Positions 1-8,214 of a stretch of 36,850 nt of DNA are shown here, piece after piece. The DNA is taken from the NCBI GenBank assembly GCA_016209595.1, contig JACQVV010000042.1, forward strand, positions 1 through 36,850, in the 5' to 3' direction. Under the pieces are notes generated by a model. That model made no database searches. It was not told the origin of the DNA and saw nothing but the letters and a program-made list of their open reading frames with translations. A program made the position numbers and the translations under genes. Position 1 is the stretch's first letter; every line of letters starts with the position of its first letter. Source of the DNA: Planctomycetota bacterium (GTDB taxonomy: Bacteria; Planctomycetota; JACQVV01).

Positions 1-5
1 GCCTC

Positions 6-1514
6 GTGAAGAAGATCATCGAGTGCGTCCCGAACCTCTCCGAGGGGCGACGTCCCGATCTCGTCGACACGATCGCGAGGCGGGTCTCGTCCCTCGCGGG
101 CGTATCGCTCCTGGGAAGCGAGATGGACCCGGATCACAACCGGGCGGTCCTTACCCTGGCGGGCGAACCCGCCGCCGTTCTCGAGGCGGCGCTCGCGGTC
201 GTCGCCGTCGCGGTCGAGGAGATCGATATTCGTGCGCACACGGGCATCCATCCGCGAATCGGCGCCGCCGACGTCATCCCGTTCGTTCCCTTCGCGGGAT
301 CGACGATGGAGGAATGCGTCGAGCTCGCCCGCGAGGCGGGGAGCCGGATCGCCCAGACCCACGGCGTTCCCGTCTTCCTCTATGAGCGCGCGGCGACTCG
401 CCCCGAGCGCACGAGTCTCGCCGAGATTCGCCGGGGAGGTCTCGAGGGCCTTGCCGCGCGTATGCAATCGGGGGATCCGGCCTGGGTCCCCGACTTCGGG
501 CCGCGCGAGCCCCACCCCACGGCGGGCGCGGTTGCGGTCGGGGCGCGGGAGATCCTCGTCGCCTACAACGTGGAGCTCGAGACCACAGACGAAAGGGTCG
601 CCCGCGAGATCGCGGCCGAGGTTCGGGAGGCCGACGGAGGGCTCCCGGGAGTCAAGGCTCTCGGCTTCGCCACGCCGGCGCGCGGGTGCGTCCAGGTCTC
701 GATGAACCTCCTCGATCTCTCGCGCACAGGTGTAGCCGAGGCCTTCGCCCGGGTCCGCGAGCTCGCGGCGCGGCGAGGGATCGAGGTCCGAGGAGGGGAG
801 CTCGTGGGGCTCGTTCCGCGCTCGGCGGTCGAGGACGCCTTCCGCGTCGCGCTCGCCCCGCGCGGGTTCGCCCGGGAGAAGATCCTCGACGACCGCATCG
901 CGGCCGCGCTCTCGGGCGACCTCCACGAGGGCGCGTCTCCCTTCCTCGAGGCGCTGGCCTCCGAAGCGCCGGTGCCCGGCGGGGGAAGCGCATCGGCGCA
1001 GGCCGCGGCGCTCGCCGCCGCCTGCGCGGAGAAGGCGGCCCGCGTGTCGGCGCGAAAGCGGGGGGCTGCCGGAGACGAGCTCCGCGCCATCGCCGAGCGG
1101 GCCGCGACGTTCCGGCGCCTGGCGGTCGAGTGGAGCCGCAACGACGCGGCGGCCTTCCAGAAACTGCTCGCCGCCTATCGCACGAAGAGCCAGGACCGAA
1201 TCCGGGACGCGCTCGAGCTCGCGGCTCGCGTCCCGGTCCAGATCGTAACATCCCTCGCCGCGCTCTTCACCGACCTGGTCTTTCTCGCCCGGGACGCGCA
1301 CCCGAACATTCGCTCGGACGTCGCCTGCGCGGCCGGCATGGGCAGGGGCGCGGCCCGCGCCGCGGCCTCGACCGCCGGTGCGAACCTCGCCGAACTCCCC
1401 GAAGACGGCTCCACCGTGAGACTGAGGACGAAACTCCGGGAAGCCCTTGGCCGCATCGACGCCGCGTCGAACCAGATCGATGCCCTTCTCGATCAGGACG
1501 CGAGTGAAAGATGA
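6..1514 (+). CDS. ftcD: Bifunctional glutamate formimidoyltransferase / formimidoyltetrahydrofolate cyclodeaminase
   Basis: This is the folate-linked last step of histidine breakdown in the cytoplasm. The N-terminal part moves the formimino group of N-formimino-L-glutamate to tetrahydrofolate. The C-terminal part deaminates it to 5,10-methenyl-THF and ammonia. The formiminotransferase domain spans about residues 1-295, opening with the family start MKKIIECVPNLSEG. It carries DPDHNRAV at 41-48 and HTGIHPRIGAADVIPFVP at 78-95, which includes the family's catalytic His82. The cyclodeaminase domain is about 310-500 with the signature PVPGGGSASA. At 502 residues it has the expected length of the fused enzyme. 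The GTG start is supported by alignment to the family N-terminus, but only 5 bases precede it, so no ribosome site can be seen. The stop overlaps the next ATG (ATGA). No hut genes are visible here; the neighbour is a kinase, so the coupling may be incidental. Confidence 0.93.
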   Translation: MKKIIECVPNLSEGRRPDLVDTIARRVSSLAGVSLLGSEMDPDHNRAVLTLAGEPAAVLEAALAVVAVAVEEIDIRAHTGIHPRIGAADVIPFVPFAGSTMEECVELAREAGSRIAQTHGVPVFLYERAATRPERTSLAEIRRGGLEGLAARMQSGDPAWVPDFGPREPHPTAGAVAVGAREILVAYNVELETTDERVAREIAAEVREADGGLPGVKALGFATPARGCVQVSMNLLDLSRTGVAEAFARVRELAARRGIEVRGGELVGLVPRSAVEDAFRVALAPRGFAREKILDDRIAAALSGDLHEGASPFLEALASEAPVPGGGSASAQAAALAAACAEKAARVSARKRGAAGDELRAIAERAATFRRLAVEWSRNDAAAFQKLLAAYRTKSQDRIRDALELAARVPVQIVTSLAALFTDLVFLARDAHPNIRSDVACAAGMGRGAARAAASTAGANLAELPEDGSTVRLRTKLREALGRIDAASNQIDALLDQDASER

Positions 1515-4498
1515 AGGAAGAGCATCGTACGACCGAGCCAGATCCCGCCCCGGGGGGTGGGGACCCGCCGAGCGAGACCTTCGCCGACACGGAGGCGTTC
1601 GCGAGGCAGGGGACGCTCTCCTCGAACCTCCTGGCGCGAGGCGGGCAGGGGACGTTCGGCCGATACGTGGACGTCCGGTCCATCGGATCGGGAGGCATGG
1701 GGATTGTCATGCGGGGGACCGATCCCGAGCTCGACCGGCCGGTCGCGATCAAGATCCTCCAGGCACGCGCCGCCGCGAACCCCGCCGCCGCCGACCGGTT
1801 CCTCATGGAGGCGAAGATCCTGGGCCAGCTCGAACATCCCTCCATCGTCCCCATCCACGAGATCGGCCGGACCTCCGACGGCCGTCCGTTCTTCAGCATG
1901 AAGCTCGTGCGGGGTGAGTCGCTCGAGCAGGTGATCGAACGGATTCGCGAGGAGCAAGGGGCGAGGCAGGCTAAGGACGCCTGGCCCCGCCTTTTCCCCG
2001 TCTTCCTGAAGGTCTGCGACGCCGTCGCGTTCGCCCACTCGAAGTGGGTCATCCATCGCGACCTCAAGCCCGCGAACGTCATGGTGGGGGAGTTCGGCGA
2101 GGTCCTCGTGATGGACTGGGGGCTCGCTAAGATCCTGCGTCCGGGAGAGTACGAGGAGTCCGGCGAGCACTCGGGAACCTCGGCGGCACGGCTGCTCCGG
2201 GCGTCGCTGGATGCGAGGGAGACGGTCGAGGGGGCGATCCTGGGGACTCCGGCGTACATGCCTCCCGAGCAGGCCATGGGTCTTGCGGACCGGATCGACG
2301 AGAGGAGCGACGTCTACTCCCTGGGCGCGATCCTCTACGAGATCCTCACGCTCTCCCCTCCCCATGAGGGGAAGGACGCGCGTGTGGTTCTGGCGAGGAT
2401 CCAGAGTGGCGTGCTCGACCCTCCCTCGCTTCGGGCGCCCGAGGCGGGGATCCCCGCTGAGCTCGAAGCGGTGGTCCTCAAGGCGATGGCGCGCCGCCGG
2501 AGGGACCGCTACCAGTCCGCCATCGAGCTCCATGAAGAGATCGAAGCGTATCTCGACGGTCGCACGATCTCCGCCGCGCGGTACTCGCTCGTCGAGCGCG
2601 CGGGGAAGTGGGTGCGGCGGCATCGGGGCGTGAGCGCGGCCGGAGCGGCGGGCCTCCTTGCGGTCCTTTCGCTCGCCGCCTTCCTTGTCCCTCGATGGCT
2701 CTCCGCCCGGGCGGGTGAACGGCAGAAGGAGTTCGAGCTCCTGAAGGAGCGCACGCGGGAACTCGAGGGGGCGCGGGCGCGCGAACGCGCGAGCGTCCAT
2801 CTCGAGGCCGGCCGGCGCATCCTCGAACAGATGCGCCTCCGGATGCGGGATCCGGACTACACCCGCGAGGAGATGATGGGGCTCGCCCGGACGGCCGAGG
2901 CCGAGTTCGGGAAGGCGTTCGCGGAGGTTCCGGACCACCCGGAGGCGTGGGTCGGGATCGGCCAGGCCTGGCGGCTCGCCGGGGACGAGGACAGGGCGCT
3001 TGTCGCGGTGGAGCGAGCGATCGCCACGTCGCCTGGATTCGTCACGGCATACGCCGACCGGGTCCGGCTCCTCGTGGACGACTACGAGCGAATGAGGCAC
3101 TCGAAGGGCAGGATCATGGCGCGGGTCGCCGAGACGCCGGAGGCGGCCGCGCTACGCGTCTGTCTCGAGTCGGATCTCGACGTCGTTGCGCGGCTCTCGG
3201 CGCACGCGGCAGAGCGGTCCTATGCGCGCGGGATGATCGCTTTCGCGAGCGGCCGGGACGAAACGGCCGTGGAGCTCCTAGGGGAGTACCTCGCGGCGGC
3301 CCCGTCGGACGCTCCGGTGCACTTCGTGAGGGGCCATGCCCTTCGCCATCTCGGCCGGGAGGCGGAAGCGGCCGAGGAATTCAGTCGGGCGATCCGGTGT
3401 GATGCTCGTCATGCCTCGTCCTTCGCCGAGCGCGGCAACGCTCGGGCCTCGCTCGACGACGCCGAGGGCGCGCTCGCCGACTACACGCAGGCGATCCGCC
3501 TCGATTCCCGCCGCGCGTTCTTCCACCTCTGGCGCGGAAACCTCCTCCTCGAATGCCAGGACATCGCCGGTGCGATCGGAGAGTACGAGGACGCGATCCG
3601 GATCGAGCCGCGGTATGCGATTGCCTACCACAACCGGGGAGTCGCGCGCGAGCGCTCCGGTGACCGCCAGGGCGCCCTCGAGGACTACGACGAGGCCATC
3701 CGGCTCGACGCGAGCGACCCGGACTATCACTTCAGCCGCGGCGCTCTTCGCGGCGAGAACGGCGACCACGACGGCGCGATCGCCGACTACACCGAGGCGA
3801 TCCGGCTCGACCCCGGCCACGCGAAGGCCTTCACCAACAGGGCGCAGCTCCGCCGCAGGAAGGGGGATCCCGGCGGGGCGCTCGCGGACCTCAACGAGGC
3901 GCTCCGCCTCGATCCCACGCGCGTGGAGGCCTGGAACTTGCGAGGCCTCATCTACAAGGACCGGGGGGCGATCCAGAACGCGCTCGCTTACTACGACCGG
4001 GCGATCTCCATCGATCCGGCGTTCGTCCCCGCGTTTCACAACCGGGCCATCGCGCGTCGCGCGGCGGGCGACCTCGATGGCGCACTCGCCGACGCGGACG
4101 AGTCGGTCCGGCTAGCGCCCGCGGACCCCAAGGGGCACTACAATCGCGGGCTCGTTTTGGTGGACAAGAAGGACCTTCCAGGGGCCTTGGCCGCCTACTC
4201 GGACGCGATCCGCGTGAAACCGGACTTCGCGGACGCCTGGTACACGCGCGGGATCGTCCGGTCCGCCATGGGCGACCTCGACGGTGCGCTTGCCGACTAC
4301 GACGAGGCGATCCGCCTCCGCCCGCGCTACCCCGAGGCGCTCAACAACCGGGGGCTCGTGAAAAGCGAGAAGGGGGATCTCGACGGCGCCATCGCCGACT
4401 TCGAGATGGCGCTCGAGGTCGCACCTCCCGGCTGGCCGGACCGCCGCGGCACGGAGGCGAACCTCGCCAACGCGCGCGCCAAACGTGGCGGAAGGTGA
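1511..4498 (+). CDS. Transmembrane Ser/Thr protein kinase with C-terminal TPR array
   Basis: A 995-residue Hanks-type kinase. The kinase domain is about 51-345: glycine loop GSGGMG (59-64), ATP-binding Lys81 in VAIKIL, catalytic HRDLKPAN (182-189), DWG at 202-204 replacing DFG, and GTPAYMPPEQ in the activation segment. DWG is common in planctomycete and myxobacterial kinases and keeps the metal-binding Asp. A hydrophobic segment at about 374-394 follows. A charged, coiled-coil-like stretch (about 400-435) leads to more than a dozen TPR repeats from about 455 to the end, with recurrent 'ALADYDEAIRLDP' helices. The TPRs probably bind partner proteins, and because they lie after the membrane segment they may be outside the cytoplasm (inference). 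The ATG overlaps the ftcD stop (ATGA), so translation is probably coupled. A large hairpin follows the stop. Substrates are unknown. Confidence 0.9.
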   Translation: MKEEHRTTEPDPAPGGGDPPSETFADTEAFARQGTLSSNLLARGGQGTFGRYVDVRSIGSGGMGIVMRGTDPELDRPVAIKILQARAAANPAAADRFLMEAKILGQLEHPSIVPIHEIGRTSDGRPFFSMKLVRGESLEQVIERIREEQGARQAKDAWPRLFPVFLKVCDAVAFAHSKWVIHRDLKPANVMVGEFGEVLVMDWGLAKILRPGEYEESGEHSGTSAARLLRASLDARETVEGAILGTPAYMPPEQAMGLADRIDERSDVYSLGAILYEILTLSPPHEGKDARVVLARIQSGVLDPPSLRAPEAGIPAELEAVVLKAMARRRRDRYQSAIELHEEIEAYLDGRTISAARYSLVERAGKWVRRHRGVSAAGAAGLLAVLSLAAFLVPRWLSARAGERQKEFELLKERTRELEGARARERASVHLEAGRRILEQMRLRMRDPDYTREEMMGLARTAEAEFGKAFAEVPDHPEAWVGIGQAWRLAGDEDRALVAVERAIATSPGFVTAYADRVRLLVDDYERMRHSKGRIMARVAETPEAAALRVCLESDLDVVARLSAHAAERSYARGMIAFASGRDETAVELLGEYLAAAPSDAPVHFVRGHALRHLGREAEAAEEFSRAIRCDARHASSFAERGNARASLDDAEGALADYTQAIRLDSRRAFFHLWRGNLLLECQDIAGAIGEYEDAIRIEPRYAIAYHNRGVARERSGDRQGALEDYDEAIRLDASDPDYHFSRGALRGENGDHDGAIADYTEAIRLDPGHAKAFTNRAQLRRRKGDPGGALADLNEALRLDPTRVEAWNLRGLIYKDRGAIQNALAYYDRAISIDPAFVPAFHNRAIARRAAGDLDGALADADESVRLAPADPKGHYNRGLVLVDKKDLPGALAAYSDAIRVKPDFADAWYTRGIVRSAMGDLDGALADYDEAIRLRPRYPEALNNRGLVKSEKGDLDGAIADFEMALEVAPPGWPDRRGTEANLANARAKRGGR

Positions 4499-4528
4499 CT
4501 CCAGACGCGACGAACCCGCCGCGTTGCC

Positions 4529-4608
4529 AAATAAGAGGGCGCGAGTGTGCACAACGCATCGGCGGCCCTCGCCGCCGATTCATGGTGCCGATTCGCGCCC
4601 TCTTATTT
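4529..4608. terminator. Nested long hairpin, probable bidirectional terminator
   Basis: A perfect 16-bp inverted repeat (4529-4544, AAATAAGAGGGCGCGA, with 4593-4608) encloses a 4-bp pairing (4549-4552 with 4585-4588) and a perfect 9-bp stem ATCGGCGGC/GCCGCCGAT (4558-4566 with 4571-4579) with a 4-base loop. GC-rich stems end in T-rich tracts on both strands. It sits between convergent genes and contains the stop codon of the minus-strand gene at 4607, so it can terminate transcription from both sides. Its size, about 80 bp, is larger than a usual intrinsic terminator, so a mobile palindromic repeat is an alternative. Confidence 0.7.
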
Positions 4609-6346
4609 AGGGCAAGAAGCTGAGCCGGGTGATCCGTCCATCCGCGTGGCCCAGCAGGAAGCCGGTCGCGTCGGGAGTCCAGGTGAAGCCGGTGGCGTCC
4701 CGCGCGACGGCATGGGTTCTCCGGACCCGCCAGGTCTCGGTGTCCCAGACCCGGATGAGGGTGTCGCGCTCGCCGAGGTCCCATGGCTTGCGGCTCGCCT
4801 GGTCGAGGGTGGCGAACCAGTTGCCTTCGGGACTGAAGGCGACGCCGCGGATCTCCTCGGAACCGCGCTCCTCGCGGATCCAGGGCGGCAGGCCGCGGCC
4901 GAGCCGGAATCCGACCTGAAGGACGTCTTCCCCCACTCCGATCACGGCGGCACCTGCGTGCGCGAAGGCCAGGAACCGCGAATCGGAGCTGAAGGCGGCC
5001 TCGGTCCTCCCGTTCACGTTCGTGTCGGGGCCCAACCGGACACAGGACTCCCAGTCGGTGCGGAAGAGGAGGCCCTGGCCGAGGTGGTCGATGACGGTCC
5101 CGGCCCGTCGCCGTTCCTCTTCATCGAGATCCTCCAGCGCGGGTGCTGGCCGGCGGGTGATCTCCTGCAAGGTGACGCATGCCGGTTCGGCCCTGAAGCC
5201 GAGCGCGACGAGGATTCGCTCGCCGACGGCGGACAGGTGCAGGGCGAGCCCGCTGATCTCGGCGTCGGAGTAGTCTCCCGTCGGAAGGAGCGTCCAGGTG
5301 ATCCCCGCGTCCTCGGAGAGGTAGAGTCGTGCGCGGGCACGGCCCTGGGGGTACTCCTCCGAGCCGGTCACGGTGAGGAACGCCCAGAGGTTTTCCCGGA
5401 CCTCGAGACGGGCGTACGCCGACCCCGGTACGACGAGGACGTCCGTCGCCACGGCTCGCGATGCTCCCCACGTTCCCGACTCGTCGGTCCGGGTCGCCCT
5501 GTAGTATCCGCCGCGTAGTTCGAAACCCTCCCGCCAGGCGAGGTAGAAGAGGTCTTCGACCCCACCGGACCGCCGCGCGGCCACGGGCATCCGCCGTGTA
5601 CCCTCGGGGAGACCGTCGTCGAGGGCGATCTCCCGCCGGATCCACGTCGCGCCACGGTCGTCGCTGCGGAACTCGAGGACGGCGCCCGACCGGCTTCCCA
5701 CGAAGACGGCGAGCCGGTCTCTCGCGTCTGCCGCGAGCGACACGATCTCGAGGCCCTCGTCTACCTCGCCGAGCCGTTTCGCGGTGGACCAGGAGAGTCC
5801 CCTTTCCTTCGAACCGGTGTAGAGCAAGGAGTGACGGGCCCCCTCCGTTCGGGCGCCGTGGAGGACGGCGTGGACGGTGTCGCCCTCTGCGTGGACCGCC
5901 TCGACCCAGATCGGCTCACTCTTCTCCGCGAAGGCGGCGATGTTGAAGAACTGGGGCGTGCCTTCGGCCGAGAACTGGAAGAAGCCGATCGTGGTCCGTC
6001 CGGCGGTGCTGGTCAGGAACGAGAAGCGGTCGCCGGTGGCGAACGAGCGCGGCAACTCGAGATTCTGCGCGGTCCGACTCTCCTCCCACACCCCGTCGGC
6101 GTTCTCGTGCCAGGTGTGAAGGTAACCCATCTCGTCGCCCTCCCAGGCGACCCCGAGCACGAGCGAATCCCCGACGCGGTGGATCCCGGTCGGGACCAAC
6201 GTGCGCTTTGCGTCTTGCCGGAACAGAATCTCCGGGTCTGCGAAGTGCCACGCCGGTTCCTGTGCGCCGCACGGGACGACGAACGAGAGGCACGTCAGGG
6301 TGGCAAGGGCAAAGACGATTCCGCAGGCGGGGCGTCTGGAGCGCAT
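4607..6346 (-). CDS. Secreted Asp-box / WD40 beta-propeller protein
   Basis: A 579-residue exported protein. Residues 1-28 form a signal peptide (basic MRSRR, hydrophobic core, CGA-QE cleavage). The rest looks all-beta. It has sialidase-type Asp-box motifs (S-x-D-x-G-x-x-W) at about 228-235 (SDDRGATW) and 344-351 (SEDAGITW), with a weaker copy at 178-186. The C-terminal part has WD40-like blades ending in 'LIRVWDTETWRV'. Asp boxes mark blade turns in sialidases and many non-enzymatic propellers. No sialidase arginine triad can be assigned, so I do not call an enzyme. The start is supported by an AGAGGA ribosome site upstream of ATG on the minus strand. It is divergent from the gene at 6514, with a roughly 165-bp shared intergenic region, and its stop codon lies inside the 4529-4608 hairpin. 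Function unknown; a periplasmic binding or scaffold role is possible. Confidence 0.75.
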   Translation of the reverse strand: MRSRRPACGIVFALATLTCLSFVVPCGAQEPAWHFADPEILFRQDAKRTLVPTGIHRVGDSLVLGVAWEGDEMGYLHTWHENADGVWEESRTAQNLELPRSFATGDRFSFLTSTAGRTTIGFFQFSAEGTPQFFNIAAFAEKSEPIWVEAVHAEGDTVHAVLHGARTEGARHSLLYTGSKERGLSWSTAKRLGEVDEGLEIVSLAADARDRLAVFVGSRSGAVLEFRSDDRGATWIRREIALDDGLPEGTRRMPVAARRSGGVEDLFYLAWREGFELRGGYYRATRTDESGTWGASRAVATDVLVVPGSAYARLEVRENLWAFLTVTGSEEYPQGRARARLYLSEDAGITWTLLPTGDYSDAEISGLALHLSAVGERILVALGFRAEPACVTLQEITRRPAPALEDLDEEERRRAGTVIDHLGQGLLFRTDWESCVRLGPDTNVNGRTEAAFSSDSRFLAFAHAGAAVIGVGEDVLQVGFRLGRGLPPWIREERGSEEIRGVAFSPEGNWFATLDQASRKPWDLGERDTLIRVWDTETWRVRRTHAVARDATGFTWTPDATGFLLGHADGRITRLSFLP

Positions 6347-6513
6347 GGTGGATCCTCTCGGCCTGGTTCTCTTCGGAACATCCAGCGAGACAAAGATACA
6401 CCTCGGCCCTGCCGCACGACCCAGAAAGAGACCAAGCGTACCCTGCGGTCGGGAGTGGGACCAGTGAGGGTCGTCTGCTACTCTGACGGCGATTCCACGG
6501 GAGGGTTGGACTC

Positions 6514-8211
6514 ATGTTCGAGGGTCTTCGCACGAGCAGGCTGGGTTGCGTCGCGTTTCTCCTCGCGTGTGCGGCCGCCCCGGCCGCTCGGGCGGACGAC
6601 AAGCCCGAGGTCCACCGCGACGTTCCGTTCCTCCAGTGGGTCCGGGAGGACGCGGCGCCGCCGGAGGATCTCGACCTCTCCCCACGGCTCTCGGACGAGC
6701 GCGCGGGCGAGCGCTGGGAGGTCCGGGACGGCCGGCTCTGGCTCGCGGCGGCCGGTGACGCGCCCTACGCGGTCCTCGATCTGTCGGAGGCGCCATGGCC
6801 CGAGGTGACGGCGATCGCCGCGGCGGGTGGCGGCGCCGTCAGGTGCGGCACCGAGCGGGGGGCGTTCCTGTGGGACGGCTCCGGGTGCCGCTACTTCGCT
6901 TCCCGCCGCTGGCTCCCGGACGACCGGGTGACGGGGATCGCGGTCCGGGAGGGCCGGGCTTGGATCGCGACGCGAGGAGGGACGACCTCGATTCTCGCGC
7001 GGCCGATGACGCTCGCGGAGAAGGCGGCGCACTTCGAGAGGACGGTGCGGGAGCGGCACGTCCGGTTCGGGCTCGTATCGAGCTGCGGCCTGGACCGGCC
7101 GGGCGACCTCGCGTCGTTTCGTCTCCACGACAGCGACAACGACGGTCTCTGGACCGGGATGTACGTCGCGGCCGAGTCGTTCCGGTTCGCGGCGACGGGC
7201 GACCCCGAGGCCCGGCGGTTCGCACGGGAGTCGCTCGAGGCGCTCTTCCGGCTGGAGAGGATCACGGGCATCCCGGGCTTCCCCGCGCGCAGTTTCACCC
7301 GTCTCGGCGAGCACGGAGGCGGCGAATGGCACCCGACGCCGGACGGGGAATGGGAGTGGAAGGGAGACACGAGCTCGGACGAGATCGCGGGGCACCTCTA
7401 CGCCTTCCACGTCTACCACGAGCTCGTGGCGACGAACGAGGAGAAGCAGGAGATCGCCGCGGTCGTCGGGCGGATCCTCGGCCACATCCTGGAGCACGAC
7501 CTCGCGCTCGCCGACCTCGATGGAGAACCGACTACCTGGGGCCGCTGGAGCAAGCAGCACTACGGCCTCGCGGCGTGGCTCTTCGCACGGGGGCTCCAGT
7601 CGCTCGAGATCCTCTCCCACCTCGCGGTCGCGAGGCGCATGACCGGCGAGGAGCGGTTCGGCGCGGCCTACCTCGAGCTCGTCCGGCGAGGCTACGCCCG
7701 AAACGTTCCCAGCCAGAAGATCGAGTTCCCCACCGCGATCAACCACTCGGACGACGAGCTCGCCTTTCTTTCCTTCTATCCCCTGCTCGACGTTGAAAAG
7801 GATCCCGAGCTCCTCGCGATCTACCGGCGGGCGCTCGAGCGGAGCTGGAAGGTCGAGCGCCCGGAGGGGAACGCGCTCTGGAACTTCATCTACGCGGCGG
7901 GGATGGGGAAGCGCACCGGGTTTGACCTCGCGAGCGCGATTCTGACGCTCCAGGACCAGCCACTCGACCTTGTCGAATGGGGCGTCGAGAACTCCCACCG
8001 CAACGACGTCGAGGTCTCGCCCGTCCTCGACCGGCACCGCCGGATCCAGGGCGTCCGGGTCCTCCCGCCTTCTGAGCGACCTCTCCACAAACACAACGGA
8101 AACCCCTACCAGCTCGACTCCGGCGGCGGCGGGCGCGGCGAGGAGGCCGCGACGTTCTGGCTCCTCCCCTACTGGATGGGTCGCCACCACGGCTACATCC
8201 GGGAGCCGTAG
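6514..8211 (+). CDS. Secreted protein of unknown function with alpha/alpha-barrel-like domain
   Basis: A 565-residue protein with signal peptide 1-27 (core VAFLLACAAAPAARA, cleavage before DD). Residues about 70-165 hold short beta repeats (AVLDLSEAPWPEVTAIAAAGG; VTGIAVREGRAWIATRGG) resembling the blades of sensor-type propellers. Residues about 175-500 are helical with aromatic-rich motifs (DSDNDGLWTGMYVAAESFR; HLYAFHVYHEL; TTWGRWSKQHYGLAAWL), as seen in (alpha/alpha)n barrels of glycan-processing enzymes. The C-terminus is rich in Gly, His and aromatic residues (PLHKHNGNPYQLD; YWMGRHHGYI). I recognise no named family and assign no reaction. ATG start with GGGAGGG about 7 bases upstream. Three bases separate its stop from the following kinase gene, so the two are probably co-transcribed and may act together outside the membrane. 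Confidence 0.72.
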   Translation: MFEGLRTSRLGCVAFLLACAAAPAARADDKPEVHRDVPFLQWVREDAAPPEDLDLSPRLSDERAGERWEVRDGRLWLAAAGDAPYAVLDLSEAPWPEVTAIAAAGGGAVRCGTERGAFLWDGSGCRYFASRRWLPDDRVTGIAVREGRAWIATRGGTTSILARPMTLAEKAAHFERTVRERHVRFGLVSSCGLDRPGDLASFRLHDSDNDGLWTGMYVAAESFRFAATGDPEARRFARESLEALFRLERITGIPGFPARSFTRLGEHGGGEWHPTPDGEWEWKGDTSSDEIAGHLYAFHVYHELVATNEEKQEIAAVVGRILGHILEHDLALADLDGEPTTWGRWSKQHYGLAAWLFARGLQSLEILSHLAVARRMTGEERFGAAYLELVRRGYARNVPSQKIEFPTAINHSDDELAFLSFYPLLDVEKDPELLAIYRRALERSWKVERPEGNALWNFIYAAGMGKRTGFDLASAILTLQDQPLDLVEWGVENSHRNDVEVSPVLDRHRRIQGVRVLPPSERPLHKHNGNPYQLDSGGGGRGEEAATFWLLPYWMGRHHGYIREP

Positions 8212-8214
8212 GGC

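Noticed and set aside
4607..6346. True sialidase
   Set aside because: Asp boxes alone also occur in non-enzymatic propellers; no arginine triad or catalytic Tyr/Glu could be identified.
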